Positions 34,183-45,919 of a stretch of 64,000 bases of DNA are shown piece after piece. A program made the translations under genes and the position numbers. This DNA is from Mauremys mutica (Eukaryota > Chordata > Testudines > Geoemydidae): positions 305,244,781 through 305,308,780 of the forward strand of contig NC_059072.1 of NCBI RefSeq assembly GCF_020497125.1, in the 5' to 3' direction. The notes beneath the pieces were generated by a model. It did no database searches and was not told the DNA's origin. It saw only the letters and a program-made list of their open reading frames with translations. Within the stretch, counting starts at the first letter, position 1; each line of letters begins with the position of its first letter.

Positions 34183-35073
34183 TGTCACACCTTAACAGCC
34201 CCCTCCCTCCCATAGATCCCCTGGGGAGGCAAAATAGCATTGTATATTGCTAACGCTGTTGCAAGCATCGCAAGGCATTTTGGGGAAGGATTAAAGGTGT
34301 GAGTGTGGAATGAAAGATTCCTTTGCAGGTTTCAGAGGCCAGAGGGAAAAGGAGGAAAAAGCAGAGAATGGGTTAATTTGACACTCCAGCTTGCTCAGTC
34401 AAAAGATAAGGCACTGACTCCAGCCCAAGGCCGCAGCTCACAGCTGATGCTTGGCTGCCTGCTGAGAAAGACGGGACCTGAAATCCACCGATTAGCCGTG
34501 AAAAAGGAAGATGCAGCTGAACAGACCTGCAGAGGCAGCTCATAATGAGTGAGACAACCGAAGGCCAGCATGGAAGAAAACAAAGAGGACAACAAAGTCT
34601 AGCCGGTGTGCTTTGGAAAAGTTGAGAAGAACACACAAAGCCAGTTTTGACTGGTACAAAAAGCATCAGGAGCAGAGGTCCCTGAATGAAACACCCCCCA
34701 AAACTTAAAACCCTCCTGAAAGCTAAAGCACCTCAAAAATCACAGCAAATTCCGAACAACCTGGGCCCAGAACAAAACCTCCTGTCCACCCCTCCCCCTC
34801 TTCTTATGTTATACCCAGGCTTGGCCAGCCTCGGGTAGTAGGGATATAAGTGTAAAAGTGGGTTAGGGCTTGGGCACTAACGCTTTCTTCCTTCCTCTAA
34901 GTAACATAACCCACCCCCCCATCACTCTCTACTGTTGTTGTATTATTTTTATTAGCAAAGCTTTAAAACCTAAACCCTTGGTGTGTTCTCCTTCATCCTC
35001 TCCCCGAACAATCCTGTGGCTCCAGCCTAATCACCTGATGCCTCAGGCAGATTGGTAACAAAAATCTGTCACA
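34183..35073 (+). mobile_element. Probable solo LTR
   Basis: Starts TGTCACACC and ends CTGTCACA, flanked by ACAG on both sides (34179-34182 and 35074-35077). GGATATAAGTG near 34850 could be a TATA region. A 4-bp duplication fits a class I or similar ERV, but such a short duplication could arise by chance. Confidence 0.6.
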
Positions 35074-35099
35074 ACAGCCTTAGAATATGAACCCTAGTC

Positions 35100-35430
35100 C
35101 AGTGTTTCTCAAACTGGGGTCGCCACTTGTGTAGGGAAAGCCCCTGGCGGGCCGGGCCGGTTTGTTTACCTGCCCCGTCCGCAGATCTGGCCGATCATGG
35201 CTCCCACTGGCCGTGAATCGCTGCTCCAGCCAATGGAGGCTGCTGGAAGTGGTGCGGGCCCAGGGACTTACTGGCCGCTGCTTCCAGCAGCCCCATTGGC
35301 CTGCAGCGGTGAACCACAGCCAGTGGGAGCTGCGATCATCCGAATCTGCGGACGTGGCAGGTAAACAAACCTGCCCGGCCCGCCAGGGGCTTTTCCTACA
35401 CAAGTGACGACCCCAGTTTGAGAAACACTG
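35100..35430. mobile_element. Fold-back hAT element with 8-bp target duplication
   Basis: Ends CAGTGTTTCTCAAACTGG (inverted at the right), flanked by perfect CCCTAGTC at 35092-35099 and 35431-35438. The two halves are inverted copies (GGCGGGCCGGGCCGGTTTGT left, complement right) with a short GC-rich loop. Confidence 0.93.
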
Positions 35431-35459
35431 CCCTAGTCCAAACATTCCCCATGTGTCAG

Positions 35460-37620
35460 CATCCGGCGAAGGTTTGTACAATTGTTCAAGAGAGTTTTCC
35501 TCTCCACCAGCAGCTTACTAAGGTCATACAAAACCTAGCAGGTCTTTTTGTGTTGCTTCATTTGTCCAAAACTTTCTTTGATCAACACTAGAGCAGTGTC
35601 AAGTGAGAGAGCAAAAAAAAGCTCCTTCTTGAATTTATATTCCGAGCTTGCCATCACCTCATCTCTACCCTCGTAACCAAACTGTCTCTTCTTGAAATGA
35701 ATAAGTTTCCTTGAAGTTTCCTCCACTCCTACATTTTTGCCATTTTTTTGACTGCAGTGATAGCATCTTCAAATCCATTGTCTCTATAGGCCGCAACAAA
35801 ATCAGGCAGCTTCTCATCAAAGTAGTAGCGGTCGCGATGTTAATCGACTGAGTTTATTGCTTACAATGTTTACTTGGAACAGGATATCATGCCAAACCAC
35901 AATTGAGACCAGAAATTTGAAATCAATGATCTGGTTTGCCAGGCCTTGTGCCTGATTCCAGCCTCAGCTTTACTTGACTGTGCCAGTTCCATCAGGGCGT
36001 CTTAAACCTCAATCACTTGGTACCTCACTGGCCTTATGCTGTCAATGCAGCTCTCCTAGTGAGTGTCAGCGGCTTCACGATCAGATTTGTAACATTGTCC
36101 ATGAAGGATCTTCCACCTGATAGTTGATGCTGAAAAATAGGACGTATGTCCTTTGCAGCACTCAGATACTGAATCCAAAGTAGATGAAGCTACATCTGAC
36201 GCAACCAGGTTGAGGGAATGGCAGCCACAAGGCATGAAGAAAGCTCTTGCATTCAGCACAAGGATCCTTGCCTGGACGCCACTGTTTCTTACCCTCATGT
36301 TTGCGTCATTGTCATAGGTTAGGCCACAGCAGTCCTGAAGCTTTATTTTATTGTAATTCAAAATGTTCATAAACAGTTTTGTAGACCTTTTCCAGTACAG
36401 TCCTCCACAGAGCAGAAACAGTGTTCCTTTACTTGGATATAGCCATCCATGTCATTTACAGTAAGATTTGTTGACATCTTTTCACTCTGACTAATGTCAG
36501 GAGTGCAGTCCATTATTATGGCGTAGTACTTCACTTTGCTGAGCCACATCAATATGTTATCAAGTACCTTCGTTGCCATAAGGTCAGTCAATTCGTTTTG
36601 AATTATTGTGGTACAGTAATTGTCCACAGCTTCTTTATGAACTACTTGACGTAGTTGTTCATGCATGACATCCTCGTATATCCCAAGGAACTCTGCCAAA
36701 ACAAGAAAATTACTATTAGTTGTTCACTGAACAACTTACCCAATGAGCCCTGGAAAGCCAAAGTTTTCTTTGCAAGGAAGCAGGTAATTAAGATACAGAT
36801 GCTCAAGCACATTCCCCCAGTGCTGGGTTTCTACATTAATAACATGCTGGTTTTCTGCATCTATGCATTTATTAGCATGATCCTGGACTTGACCTCCATC
36901 CATTTGGAGGAGGTTGTAAAATGGCTGGGTGACTTTTCATGTTGCTTCAGAGCATCAGCTAATTTATACCAGTAATTTTATCCAGAAAGCGCAATGATTT
37001 GTCATTCTTATCAAATATTTTGCAACAAAAACAGAATATTTTATCAGTTGATCTTGAATAAACTACCCAACGCCAATTCAGTTTCTCACCATTCTTAGGC
37101 AGCCTTTTGCAGTGACTTTGAGAAGTGTCGCTTCTGCTCATTTATTGGAAACGTCATATCCTTGATTTTGCCTGGCTCATTCAAAATTGTACAATCAATA
37201 TTGACAAAGTTTATGATTGCTAGCCCGAATGCAGGATCTGCTATATCAATTTGTGGTGTGCAGTTTTTCTCACTGCTGTCTTCTGTCATCTGTCATCATT
37301 CATGGCTCATTCTTCTTTATCATTTCTCTCCTGTTCATGTAAACCAGATTCTTCTTTATCATTACTCTCCTTTACACCACCAGGAAAACTGGACTATTCT
37401 CCATCACTTTCCTCACATTTCCCTTCCTTATCTTCAGGTAAATCTGCTAATTCCTTAGTAATAGGACTTCAGTCATTTACACTTCACTCCTCAATTTCTT
37501 CTGCACTGGGACGATCGCTACTGCCTAAAACCTGGTCTGTTTCAGATATTTTGGCATGAAATTTACCACTTGCTGCAAACTAGATACAATTACGCTTTTT
37601 GCTTACTATACTGAGCTCCT
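35460..37620 (-). pseudogene. TTF-type zinc-finger hAT transposase remnant (ZMYM1/DUF4371-like)
   Basis: Order on the minus strand: GAQYSKQKA basic N-terminus; an acidic, Ser-rich region; DPAFGLAIINFVNIDCTI; a TTF zinc-finger stretch RWVVYSRSTDKIFCFCCKIF; ALKQHEKSPSH; the DUF4371-like core with YYAIIMDCTPDISQ, QDCCGLTYDNDANM and MPCGCHSLNLVASDVASS; then a mutated C-terminal half with many stops. Such proteins derive from hAT transposases and are usually 600-800 residues. Several stops and frame changes make this copy dead. The first codons lie on the other side of the Harbinger. Confidence 0.8.
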
Positions 37621-38105
37621 GAAGGGTACGTCTACACTACAAGACTATTTCGATTCATCTTAATTCGAATTTCTGGAATCGACCTAATGAAGTCGAAGTT
37701 GTGTATCCACAATAAATACACTAATTCGACTGTGTGAGTCCACAGTAACGGGCGAAGCGTCGACTTTGGAAGCGGTGCACTGTGGGAAGCTATCCCACAG
37801 TTCCCGCACTCCCCACCACCCATTGGAATGCTGAGATTTCCCACCAATGCATGCTGGGGGGGGGGGGAAATTGTGTGGAGGGTGGTTCTGGATAACTGTC
37901 ATCATTGAACCGTCAGTCACGCCCGGCATCCCTCCCTGAAAGCGCCAGCTGGCAATCTGTTCATGCACTTTTCTTCTCAGTGACAGCGCGGGCGCCACAG
38001 CACTGCGAGCACGGATCCCGCTGCAGTTGTGGCCGCTGTCAGCTCCTCGCAACTTATCGTCCACCTCTTCTGCAGTCAGCTGCTGAGAAATTTGGCTAAT
38101 TTTCA

Positions 38106-38431
38106 ATGGTGCTGCGAGCAGTGGTGGACCATGGGGGACGTTTTACCAACATCAACGTCGGGTGGCCAGGCAAAGTTCATGACGCGCGTGTTTTCAGGAA
38201 CTCTGGTCTGCTTAGATGCCTGCAGGAAGGTAGTTTCTTCCCGGACCACAAAATAACGCTTGGGATGTGCAGATGCCCATACTGATCTTAGGGGACCCAG
38301 CCTACCCGCTAATGCCCTGGCTCGTCACGCCCTATGCAGGCACCTTGCACAGCGACAAGGAACTCTTCAAGTACCAGCAAGCAGCGAGCAGCGTGAACTG
38401 TGACTGTTCAGTTTCTTCACAGAGAAGCTGA
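38106..38431 (+). pseudogene. Harbinger DDE transposase fragment (HARBI1-like)
   Basis: Reads VVDHGGRFTNINVGWPGKVH then DARVFRNSGLLRCLQEG, and after a one-base frameshift near 38265, MPILILGDPAYPLMPWLVTP and HSDKELFKYQ. These carry the first and second catalytic Asp of the DDE_4 nuclease. The N-terminal third and the last catalytic Glu region are missing: a stop follows shortly after and the expected continuation is absent downstream. The protein cannot be active. Confidence 0.88.
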
Positions 38432-39181
38432 ACCTGCCCCTGTTTCTTTACCAAGTTACTGTTGACTAGCCTCTGCAGTTACATACCCCGTCCACCCCGC
38501 TTCCCCAACTTCTAACACACATTTAAAAATTAAAGTACCATGCTCCACTGTAGCTTTACAACGGTGTCTTTATTGATGACTTTGCGTTAAAGGATTGAAA
38601 CTGGGACGCACACTGTGCTGGGTAGGGTGTGTGGTCATGTAAAGACCGCCTCTAAAGTCGAGGTTTGACATGCTCCCGCTCCCAGACCGGTCAGCAGTGC
38701 CGGACTGGTTGTTTCAACGGATCTGGCCATCCCTCCTTTTTTGGACTCTGTGTGCGGGGGCTATGTGGCCTTGTTGCGGGGGAGGACGGATACAGATTCC
38801 TCTGCTGCGTGGCTCTGCGGTCCATTCCTGGGACCGTTGCATGACATCTGTAACCCTCCTCCCCCGCTACAAATGCACGTACTACCCCCAACGAAAGAAA
38901 ACCTGCAAACCACCTCCCATACCAGCTAACCGCCTACTGACTGCACTGTGTGTGACATGCTGCTGATCCAGCCCCCGTCTCTGTACCCTGCTAAAGGTGA
39001 CTGTCCCATGCATTACACTACCCCCTCAACCACCCAACGACCCACCCAAGACATCTAGCACAGCGTTGTGTAAAAAACCATGACGGAAAAAGTAAGTAAC
39101 AGAAAACTACTTTTAATAATCAACAACACAGTAAGGGAAGGACTTTTTTCAAAATGTAGTGACTGATAGCTTTTGGGTAAT

Positions 39182-41035
39182 TTAACACTGTCCTGTGGTG
39201 CAGTGACAGTTTTCACGGCCCCTGGTGACCCTCCTTCTTGTTATTTTTGATGAGGGGGGGATTGGAGTTTGAGGCAGGGGTGGGCGGTTGCAGATACAGT
39301 GCAGGGGGGCTCTGTCTTCCTGCCTGCGGTCCTGCAGAACATCGACAAGGCGCCTGAGCGTGTCCGTTTGCTCCCTCATTAGTCCAAGCAGCGTTTGAGT
39401 CGCCTGCTGGTCCTCCTGACGCCACCTGTCCTCCCGTTCGCAGAGTGAGCGGTGCTGCTGACTGAGGTTCTCCCTCCACTGGCTCTGCTGGTCCGCCTCG
39501 GCTCTGGAGCAGCCCATAAGTTCAGCAAACATCTCGTCCCTTGTCTTTTTCTTACGCCTTCTAGTTTGCGCCATCATCTGTGAGGGGCATGGTGCATCAG
39601 GTCGTGATACAGTTGCACCTGTGTGATGTCAAAAAGGTAGTGAATTTCTTACAATGATACATTTTTTAAACAAAGAAACATAGTCTACTCGGTGTCTGTG
39701 AACAAGAGTATGCACAGCACCTGTCTCATGCGCACTCACTAATGGAAAATTCGATTTCTCTGAATGCGCTTTCATTGCCTGGGGTATTGGGCTGCAGATC
39801 AGAGAACCTTTGCAGGAAAGAAGAATTCGTGTAGCAGCAAGGCATGGTAAGCCAAACACTTTTGGATTCATAGAAGTGAATGTACAGCTCTGTCCTCTTG
39901 ATGCAGGCAATCCTGAAAGCATAAACTCGGCCCCTGTTGCACCCCCTCGCGGCTGTTCACTGGGAAAGATCCCTGTATGCTGCCACTCTGTAGACTGCAG
40001 CACGTGGCTGTTAAGTGAGGCTTCTTGTTATGCAAAGGAACAGTTAAGCGCTCCCATTACTAATAGTACCCCAATTACTCTAATTTCATGCAGGAGTGTG
40101 CGAGAGAGATCACCCTGAGGAGAGTCTCACGGGCAGAGAGAGCGCGCATGCTGGAAGAAAGCCACCACAACCCAGGGGCCTACTCTGCCATGCTCGTGAG
40201 GGCAATGGTCCCGGAGTTCCAGCTTATAGCATGGAAAGGCAAAGTGTGCTACCTCGGGGCACACGATAAGCTAGCTCTGCCAAGGAACCTCCTGCATAGA
40301 CTTTCAGATTATCTCCAGGAAACTCTCCTGGAGGTAATCTTATGAAGATAAAAGTTCCATCCCCCTGTATGTAGACCTTCTGTTCTCCTAATGTCTCTCC
40401 CTGTTTAATTACTAAAAAAATGTTAACTCGTTGGTCTTAGCTGCTTTTAATAAATAAATGTTAACTTGTTTAAAGCACTTACGGACCGATCCTTCTCCCG
40501 ATTCAGGGTCCGTGGTAACGGCTGGGGAGGGTTGGTAGGGGATCTCAGTGAGGGTGAGGAAGAGATCCTGGCTGTCGGGGAAAGCGCCGTCGACTGCCTC
40601 ATCCTCCTCATCTTCCCCGTCCGCGAACATCTCCGAGGAACAGTCCGTCGACACTATCCCATCCTCAGAGTCCACGCACACTGGTGGGGCAGTGGTGGCA
40701 GACCCACCGAGAATGGCATGCAGTGCCTCGTAGAAGCGGCATGTCTGGGGCTGGGCTCCGGAGCATCCGTTTGCCGCTCTGAGTTTCTGGTAGCCTTGTC
40801 TCAGCTCCTTGACTTTCACGTGGCACTGCATTGCATCCCGGCTGTATCGTCTGTCTCTCATTGCTTTGGAGACCTTCTCGAAGGTCTTTGCATTCCGTTT
40901 GCTGGAGCGCAGCTCCGAAAGCACAGACACATCGCCCCACACAGCAATCAGATCTGAGACTTCCCGGTCAGTCCATGCTGGGGACCTCTTTCTAGTCTGA
41001 GATTGCCTGGACTCCTCTGCTGGAGAGCTCTGCAT
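39182..41035 (-). CDS. Harbinger Myb/SANT-like DNA-binding protein, two exons, apparently intact
   Basis: Accessory protein of Harbinger transposons that binds element ends and helps bring the transposase to the nucleus. Exon 1 is 41035-40483, ending at donor GTAAGT; exon 2 is 39618-39182, after acceptor CACACAG. The split Arg codon joins in frame and gives 329 residues with no stop. Residues about 15-110 form a trihelix/SANT-like domain: RSPAWTDREVSDLIAVWGD, ELRSSKRNAKTFEKVSKAM, FYEALHAILGG. An acidic region follows (EDEEDEAVDG). Exon 2 encodes a basic patch (TRRRKKKTRDE), a coiled-coil-like helix rich in Gln and Arg, and a short basic tail (KITRRRVTRG). The ATG at 41035 was preferred to upstream Mets because it starts just before the family-like region; this is a judgement. 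The single intron (39619-40482) holds the BEN-like ORF. Confidence 0.82.
40089..40345 (+). CDS. BEN-like ORF within the Harbinger, function unknown
   Basis: Open plus-strand frame of about 85 codons starting right after an acceptor-like TTTCATGCAG. It reads VSRAERARMLEESHHNPGAY, then SAMLVRAMVPEF, KVCYLGAHDKLALPRNLLHR and LSDYLQE. The spacing of a hydrophobic L..L.RAMVP helix, a Gly-x-x-x-Lys-x-Ala-Leu stretch and a final helix with Tyr is reminiscent of the BEN domain. It has no relation to DDE or Myb Harbinger proteins that I know. It lies antisense within the Myb-like gene intron. Upstream exon and promoter unknown; it could be a captured exon. Confidence 0.45.
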
Positions 41036-41460
41036 CGTTGCCGGTGCTGCTGAGCTCGCCCCGATGAGCAACCAGGAAATGGGATTCCAACTGTCCAGAC
41101 AGGAAAAGGAATTCAAATTTTCCCGGGGCATTTCCTGTGTGGCTGGTCAGAGCATCCAAGCTCCGACTGGCGTCCAGAGCGTCAACAGAGTGTTGCACTG
41201 TGGGATAGCTCCCGGAGCTACTAAGATCGATTAGCATCCACACCTAGCCTAATTCGACATAGCCATGTCGAATTTAGCGCTACTCCCCTTGTCGAGGTGG
41301 AGTACCAAAGTCGAACTAAGGAGCCCTCTATGTCGAATTAAATGGCTTCCTGGTGTGGACGGGTGCACGCTTAATTCGATTTGACGCTGCTAAATTCGAT
41401 TTAAAGAGCTAGTGTGGACCAGCCCGAAGACTTTTTCAGGGGCATCTTTTGTTTTCTTCT

Positions 41461-44400
41461 AGAAAAAACAGACAGTATTAGGGAGAGAGAAAGTCTATGT
41501 TCCGCAGTCTTAGAAAGATATCAAACATTACATATTAAGCATGGCAAAAGAAGTAACGGTATTTCTTTCATGCTGTTGCATAGATAGGGGTTTGATAGGT
41601 CTCTCTGGCATCTAATTACCGTAAATATGTCCTTTATTGGTTGCTACTTACACTCTTCAAGTCTTAAAACACAAATACACTTTCACAATTACACAATAAG
41701 ATAAGGTTCACAATATTGCAACTGGGCTCTGACTTTGTTCTTATAGCTCAGTGACTGGTAATGCCCTGCCAAATACCTGCAAGGGCATGGCTAACAATAC
41801 TCAAGGAGGTTCAAGGAAAAGATTCAGAACGTTCTAGGATGTTAATGAAAATGAGTCCACATACAGAATACCTGAAACATTTTACTTCAAACATTCTATT
41901 TTCCCCTTAAGGACTCTCAGAAGCTTTCTTAAAATTCTGCTAAATTCTGTAAAATGAAGAGGATTAGGAGGATTTTCTTGCCTCTTATTCAGCTAGATTT
42001 CTTTTTGAAACTGCTAAAACATCCCTGCCTAAGAAGATTTATCCCTGGGGCTCATAAATAATTCTGAAGAGCAAATGCCATTGGAATGGACCAGATTGCA
42101 CCAAATGCCAGGCATTTAAAAAAAAATTCCCAGGGCAGAGTATATTCACAGACCTCCCTAATCAAGTTTTCATATTCAACATCACTTCCCAATATCTAAC
42201 TGAATAATATTGTCCATCAGTATTATAACAGTTGCTCTGATTGCTGCTGTTAAGATTGTACTTGGCCTTTTTACCCTGCTCCTAATGTGCCCATTCTAAG
42301 GTCAGACACAATGTAACCCTGAGTATGTTGTCCATCTAGCTCCCAAGGGCAATCTCTTAATTTTATTACCAGTATGTAATGTTCTTAGCATGCAAAGCTA
42401 CTATACAATCAGTAAAAAAGCTCTATATCCCACTTTAAGCCTGAGAACCAAAATGGAGCATATGTGGGAGTTGCTACTTTGCAGTAAACACAGGAAAATT
42501 GGCTGCTAATGCCAGTGAACTCAGAAATTTAAGTATTCTGTTGTAGGTCAGAGTTGCTGGTTTTGGATTTTGTTTTCTCTATCTGTATCTTTTGTATAAA
42601 AGTTTTTGTAAGGGTTTTTGTCTGCTTTTTTAGCAAGAAATAAAGGTGAACTCTAGACTGATATTAGACGATCAAAAGTGGGGGGAGGAGGGAAAACGTG
42701 CTTATTCAGATACTCTTTTCTGAAAACATTTTACAGTGGCCAGAAGCAGAGGCAGCACCTACAAAAGTTTTTAAAAGTTCTTCTTGTGGATCAGTTTTCA
42801 TTTTCAGTTACATTTTGTTCCCTGAATTTTCTCCAGTTTCCCTTTACTTTTTTATTACTTGATGCAAATAAAATTGTTGAAATTCAGGCCTTTTGTTTAT
42901 GTAATAAGATTCCAAGAGTGTCACTCTGAAGCCTAGAATATCTGTCAGTGTGAAACAAAGGAAACAACTGCAAGCATCTTTGAGAGCTCTTTTTGTTTAG
43001 AATATCACCAGCATACTGAAGCTACTGGGATTCAGTCTGTTACTGTTCAATTTTTAAGAGTTTTGCCATTTTGACTTTATGAATAACATCTGTACAACAC
43101 AAGCTTTCGGCTACTAGTTCACTTACAAGTTCAAAGTTGGCTAAGTGCTTCTGGGGTTATGTTGTAATATTAATTACATGTGAGGATGCCTAGAACCTTA
43201 TATACTCATCTTTTTATTACTTAATTTGAAATAAATAAGTGTGGCCTTATTCCTGACCCTGCCCTGTGAATCTTTTTGTACTTAGGACTCAAGTAGAGCC
43301 AATTTGTGCTGGACTGGCCCCTTCCCTGAGTGCTTCCTTCTCCTTTAGAATCTCAGATTTCATCTTTTAAAAAGTTAGTCTCTAGCCTTCAGGGTTGCAA
43401 AGAAAACCTTCAAAATGTGAAACAAATGTGACGGATGCAGCAACACCTCCCTGAGTCTGCAGAGAGTTTGAAACAATAGATCTGAGACCTGTGAACTGCT
43501 TCATTCATCTAAATGGACACTAACTGACATGCCCAGTGGTGATAAATGTCAGCATTGTTAGCTATTTTGTTCTTCCTCAAAGCATGTTGGAAATAAGAGG
43601 GACATCCTATAATGAAGGATGAACACAATCTGCTTTGAATGGCATCTCATTTTGGAGTTTGGGGGAGTCTCATAACTTATTTTTCCTCAACCTGACCTAA
43701 GGCATCAAAAGACCAGTGTGGAGTTCAGTGGAACTTCTAAGCCCTACCAATCCATGGAGTCCAGCAGGATGTAGATTGCAAGGTGGAATCTACATGCAGC
43801 AAAGCTCATAATGTAGAGGTTCAAGTAGCAATCATTGAACGCAAGTCTTCTGGGTCATGATTCACTTTCTATGGCACTAAGCAAACTGCTAGTAAATAAC
43901 ACTGAAGAGTTTACAAATAAGTCTTATATCAACAGTGTTTACTAGAAAAAATAAATAGGCTATTTGGCCTGCAGATCTCTAAAAACATGTTATTTGTCAA
44001 ATGTATGGCTCATTAGATTCTATCCCAACTTAAACTTCATTCTTCCCTCCATCTGTAGGAGTTATTATCCTTGGTCTTTCCACTGTTTTGTCACACTCCC
44101 TTTTAGCTTTGTTTCTCCTTCCTTTTTCCTCCTTTAAACCCTCTCCTTCACTTTATTCCCCATCCATGATTTTTGGCACATGGCTCTTGTCTTGTTTTAA
44201 AGTGCTAACATGGCTACACCTGCATTCAGCTCTGAACACCATTTATGTATGTCACAGAAGGCCAGATACCAGATAGCGTGGGTATCTTCTATAGTCCCTT
44301 ATACATGGGCAAAATGGGTTAAAAATTGTACTGAATCAGAATGGTAGTGTTTGACATCCAATTTGTACATGTATAAATGACTACACAATTGGAGAAGCAG

Positions 44401-44465
44401 ACCTGCAGATCGCACCATTGTGATCCATCATTTTAAAACAAACTCTGCACAGGAAATCTCAGAAT
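41461..44465. other. Intergenic, no recognised gene
   Basis: AT-rich sequence. Part of the flanking hAT may extend into 41461-41900, but no coding signal is visible. Nothing else is identified. Confidence 0.5.
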
Positions 44466-44632
44466 GAGGGTGTAACAAGGGGTTTGGAGGGCCAGACGGC
44501 TTAGTGGTTGGCATGCCTGACCTCAGGGCCCTTGCTTCCTTGGTTGAGGTGCCTCAATCTTTTAGGTGGTGGGCTGGGGAACCAAAGCCCTCCATCTCCT
44601 CCAGGTCCCAGCCCAGGGCCCTGTGGTGAGTC

Positions 44633-45501
44633 CAGGGCCAGATTAACTCTCCTATGGTCTGGGGCTATTAGATTTTGTGGGGCCCCTATATACAAGTCTT
44701 TTTCCTAATTTAAAACAAAATGATCACAATTATGGCATCGAGGCTATTAACACTATACTAAACTTGCCTTTTAATTAACATAAAGCCGTTCTGTGGTTAT
44801 ATCTCAGTCTTAAAACATATAGAATATAGTTAAGTTAATTCAAAATAGCCTACTTCTTACCTTAAAACGGCTGTTGTTAGTTTCTTTTTGGGAGGGAGTT
44901 TGGGTGCAGGAGGGGGCTCCAGGCTGGGGCAGAGTTTTGGGGTGCAGGAGAGGGTGAGGGGTGTGGGGTCCGGGAGGGAGTTTGGGTACAGGAGGGGATT
45001 CTGACCTGGGGAAGGGGGTTGGGATGCAGGAAGGGGTGCAAGGTACAGGATCCAGCCTGGAGACACTTACCACAGGTGGCTCCCAGCTGGCCGGCGGGCA
45101 GTGCAGCAAGGCTCAGGCATGCTGCCTGCCTGGCTGCCTGCCTACCATAGCCCCACGCTGCTCCCAGAACCAGCTGGCTCCTAGCACATCTCTGCGGCCC
45201 CTGGAAGAGAGTGTGTCTGCATGCACTCCCCGCGCCTGCAAGTGCCATCCCTGCAGCTTCCATTGGCCAGTTTCCGGCCAATGGGAGCTGCAGGGATGGT
45301 GCTGGGGCGGGGGCAGCATGCAGAGCTACCTCCCCCCTCCCCCGCCAGGGGCCCCAGAGATGTGCCAGCAGCTGGCCACTTCCGGGAGCGGCATGGGGCC
45401 ACGGCATGCAGGCAGCCTGCCTGAACCCTGCTACGCCAGAACCCCCTTACCCCGGGGGTCTGGGCTGCAGCCCCTAAAGCCCCTGCATTAATCCAGCCCT
45501 G
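44633..45501. mobile_element. hAT element with 8-bp target duplication
   Basis: Ends CAGGGCCAGATTAAC and, inverted, CAGGGCTGGATTAATG; perfect GGTGAGTC at 44625-44632 and 45502-45509. The left part is AT-rich. The right part contains the GC-rich repeat with the palindrome CATTGGCCAGTTTCCGGCCA then ATG at 45261-45283. No transposase frame. Confidence 0.93.
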
Positions 45502-45547
45502 GGTGAGTCGACCTCTGAACAGGGGGCACTCACAGCCAGGAGTATAA

Positions 45548-45919
45548 GGCCTGGTCTACACTACATGGTTAGGTCAACTTAAGCTGTAGAAGAGTCTTCA
45601 CTTAAACTTGACTCCCCCAACATAAGTGCCTCTCTACACCAATTTAGTAACACCATATCCCCGAGTGTCATAAACTCATGGTCCATGTAATGAGGTTGGT
45701 GCAGTGTCAGTGTAGACACGGTGTTGCTTACACCGACTGTTACTGGCCTTCATAAGCTGTCCCACAATGCCCCACACCATCAATACAAGTGCTCCAAGTG
45801 AAGATGTGCACCACTGACACAAGGATCCAAGTGTGCATGCACCAACGCAATTTAATTACTGCAATGGCTGTATGCCAATGTAAGTTAGGTCGACATTGTT
45901 TTGTTGTGTAGACCTGGCC
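45548..45919. mobile_element. Harbinger-type MITE
   Basis: Left GGCCTGGTCTACACTAC and right inverted GGCCAGGTCTACACAAC, flanked by TAA on both sides (45545-45547, 45920-45922). Non-coding. Confidence 0.92.

Larger units (their letters stand above)
37624..41425. mobile_element. PIF/Harbinger transposon, 3.8 kb
   Basis: Left end GGGTACGTCTACACT, right end inverted GGGCTGGTCCACACT, with GAA directly repeated on both sides (37621-37623, 41426-41428), the 3-bp duplication of this superfamily. AT-rich inner borders repeat AATTCGA motifs. It contains a broken DDE transposase (plus strand), a two-exon Myb/SANT-like gene (minus strand) and a BEN-like ORF (plus strand). Both protein types, transposase and Myb-like, are the standard pair of Harbinger elements. 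Confidence 0.92.
35440..41460 (-). mobile_element. Decayed hAT transposon with TTF/ZMYM1-like transposase, split by a Harbinger
   Basis: Minus-strand coding remnants run from an ATG at 41445 to about 35460, interrupted at 37624-41425 by the Harbinger insertion. An acceptor TTTTTTCTAG lies just upstream of the ATG. The element ends were not identified. Confidence 0.8.

Noticed and set aside
34303..34545. 80-codon plus-strand ORF
   Set aside because: Falls inside the probable solo LTR 34183-35073 and shows no known motif.
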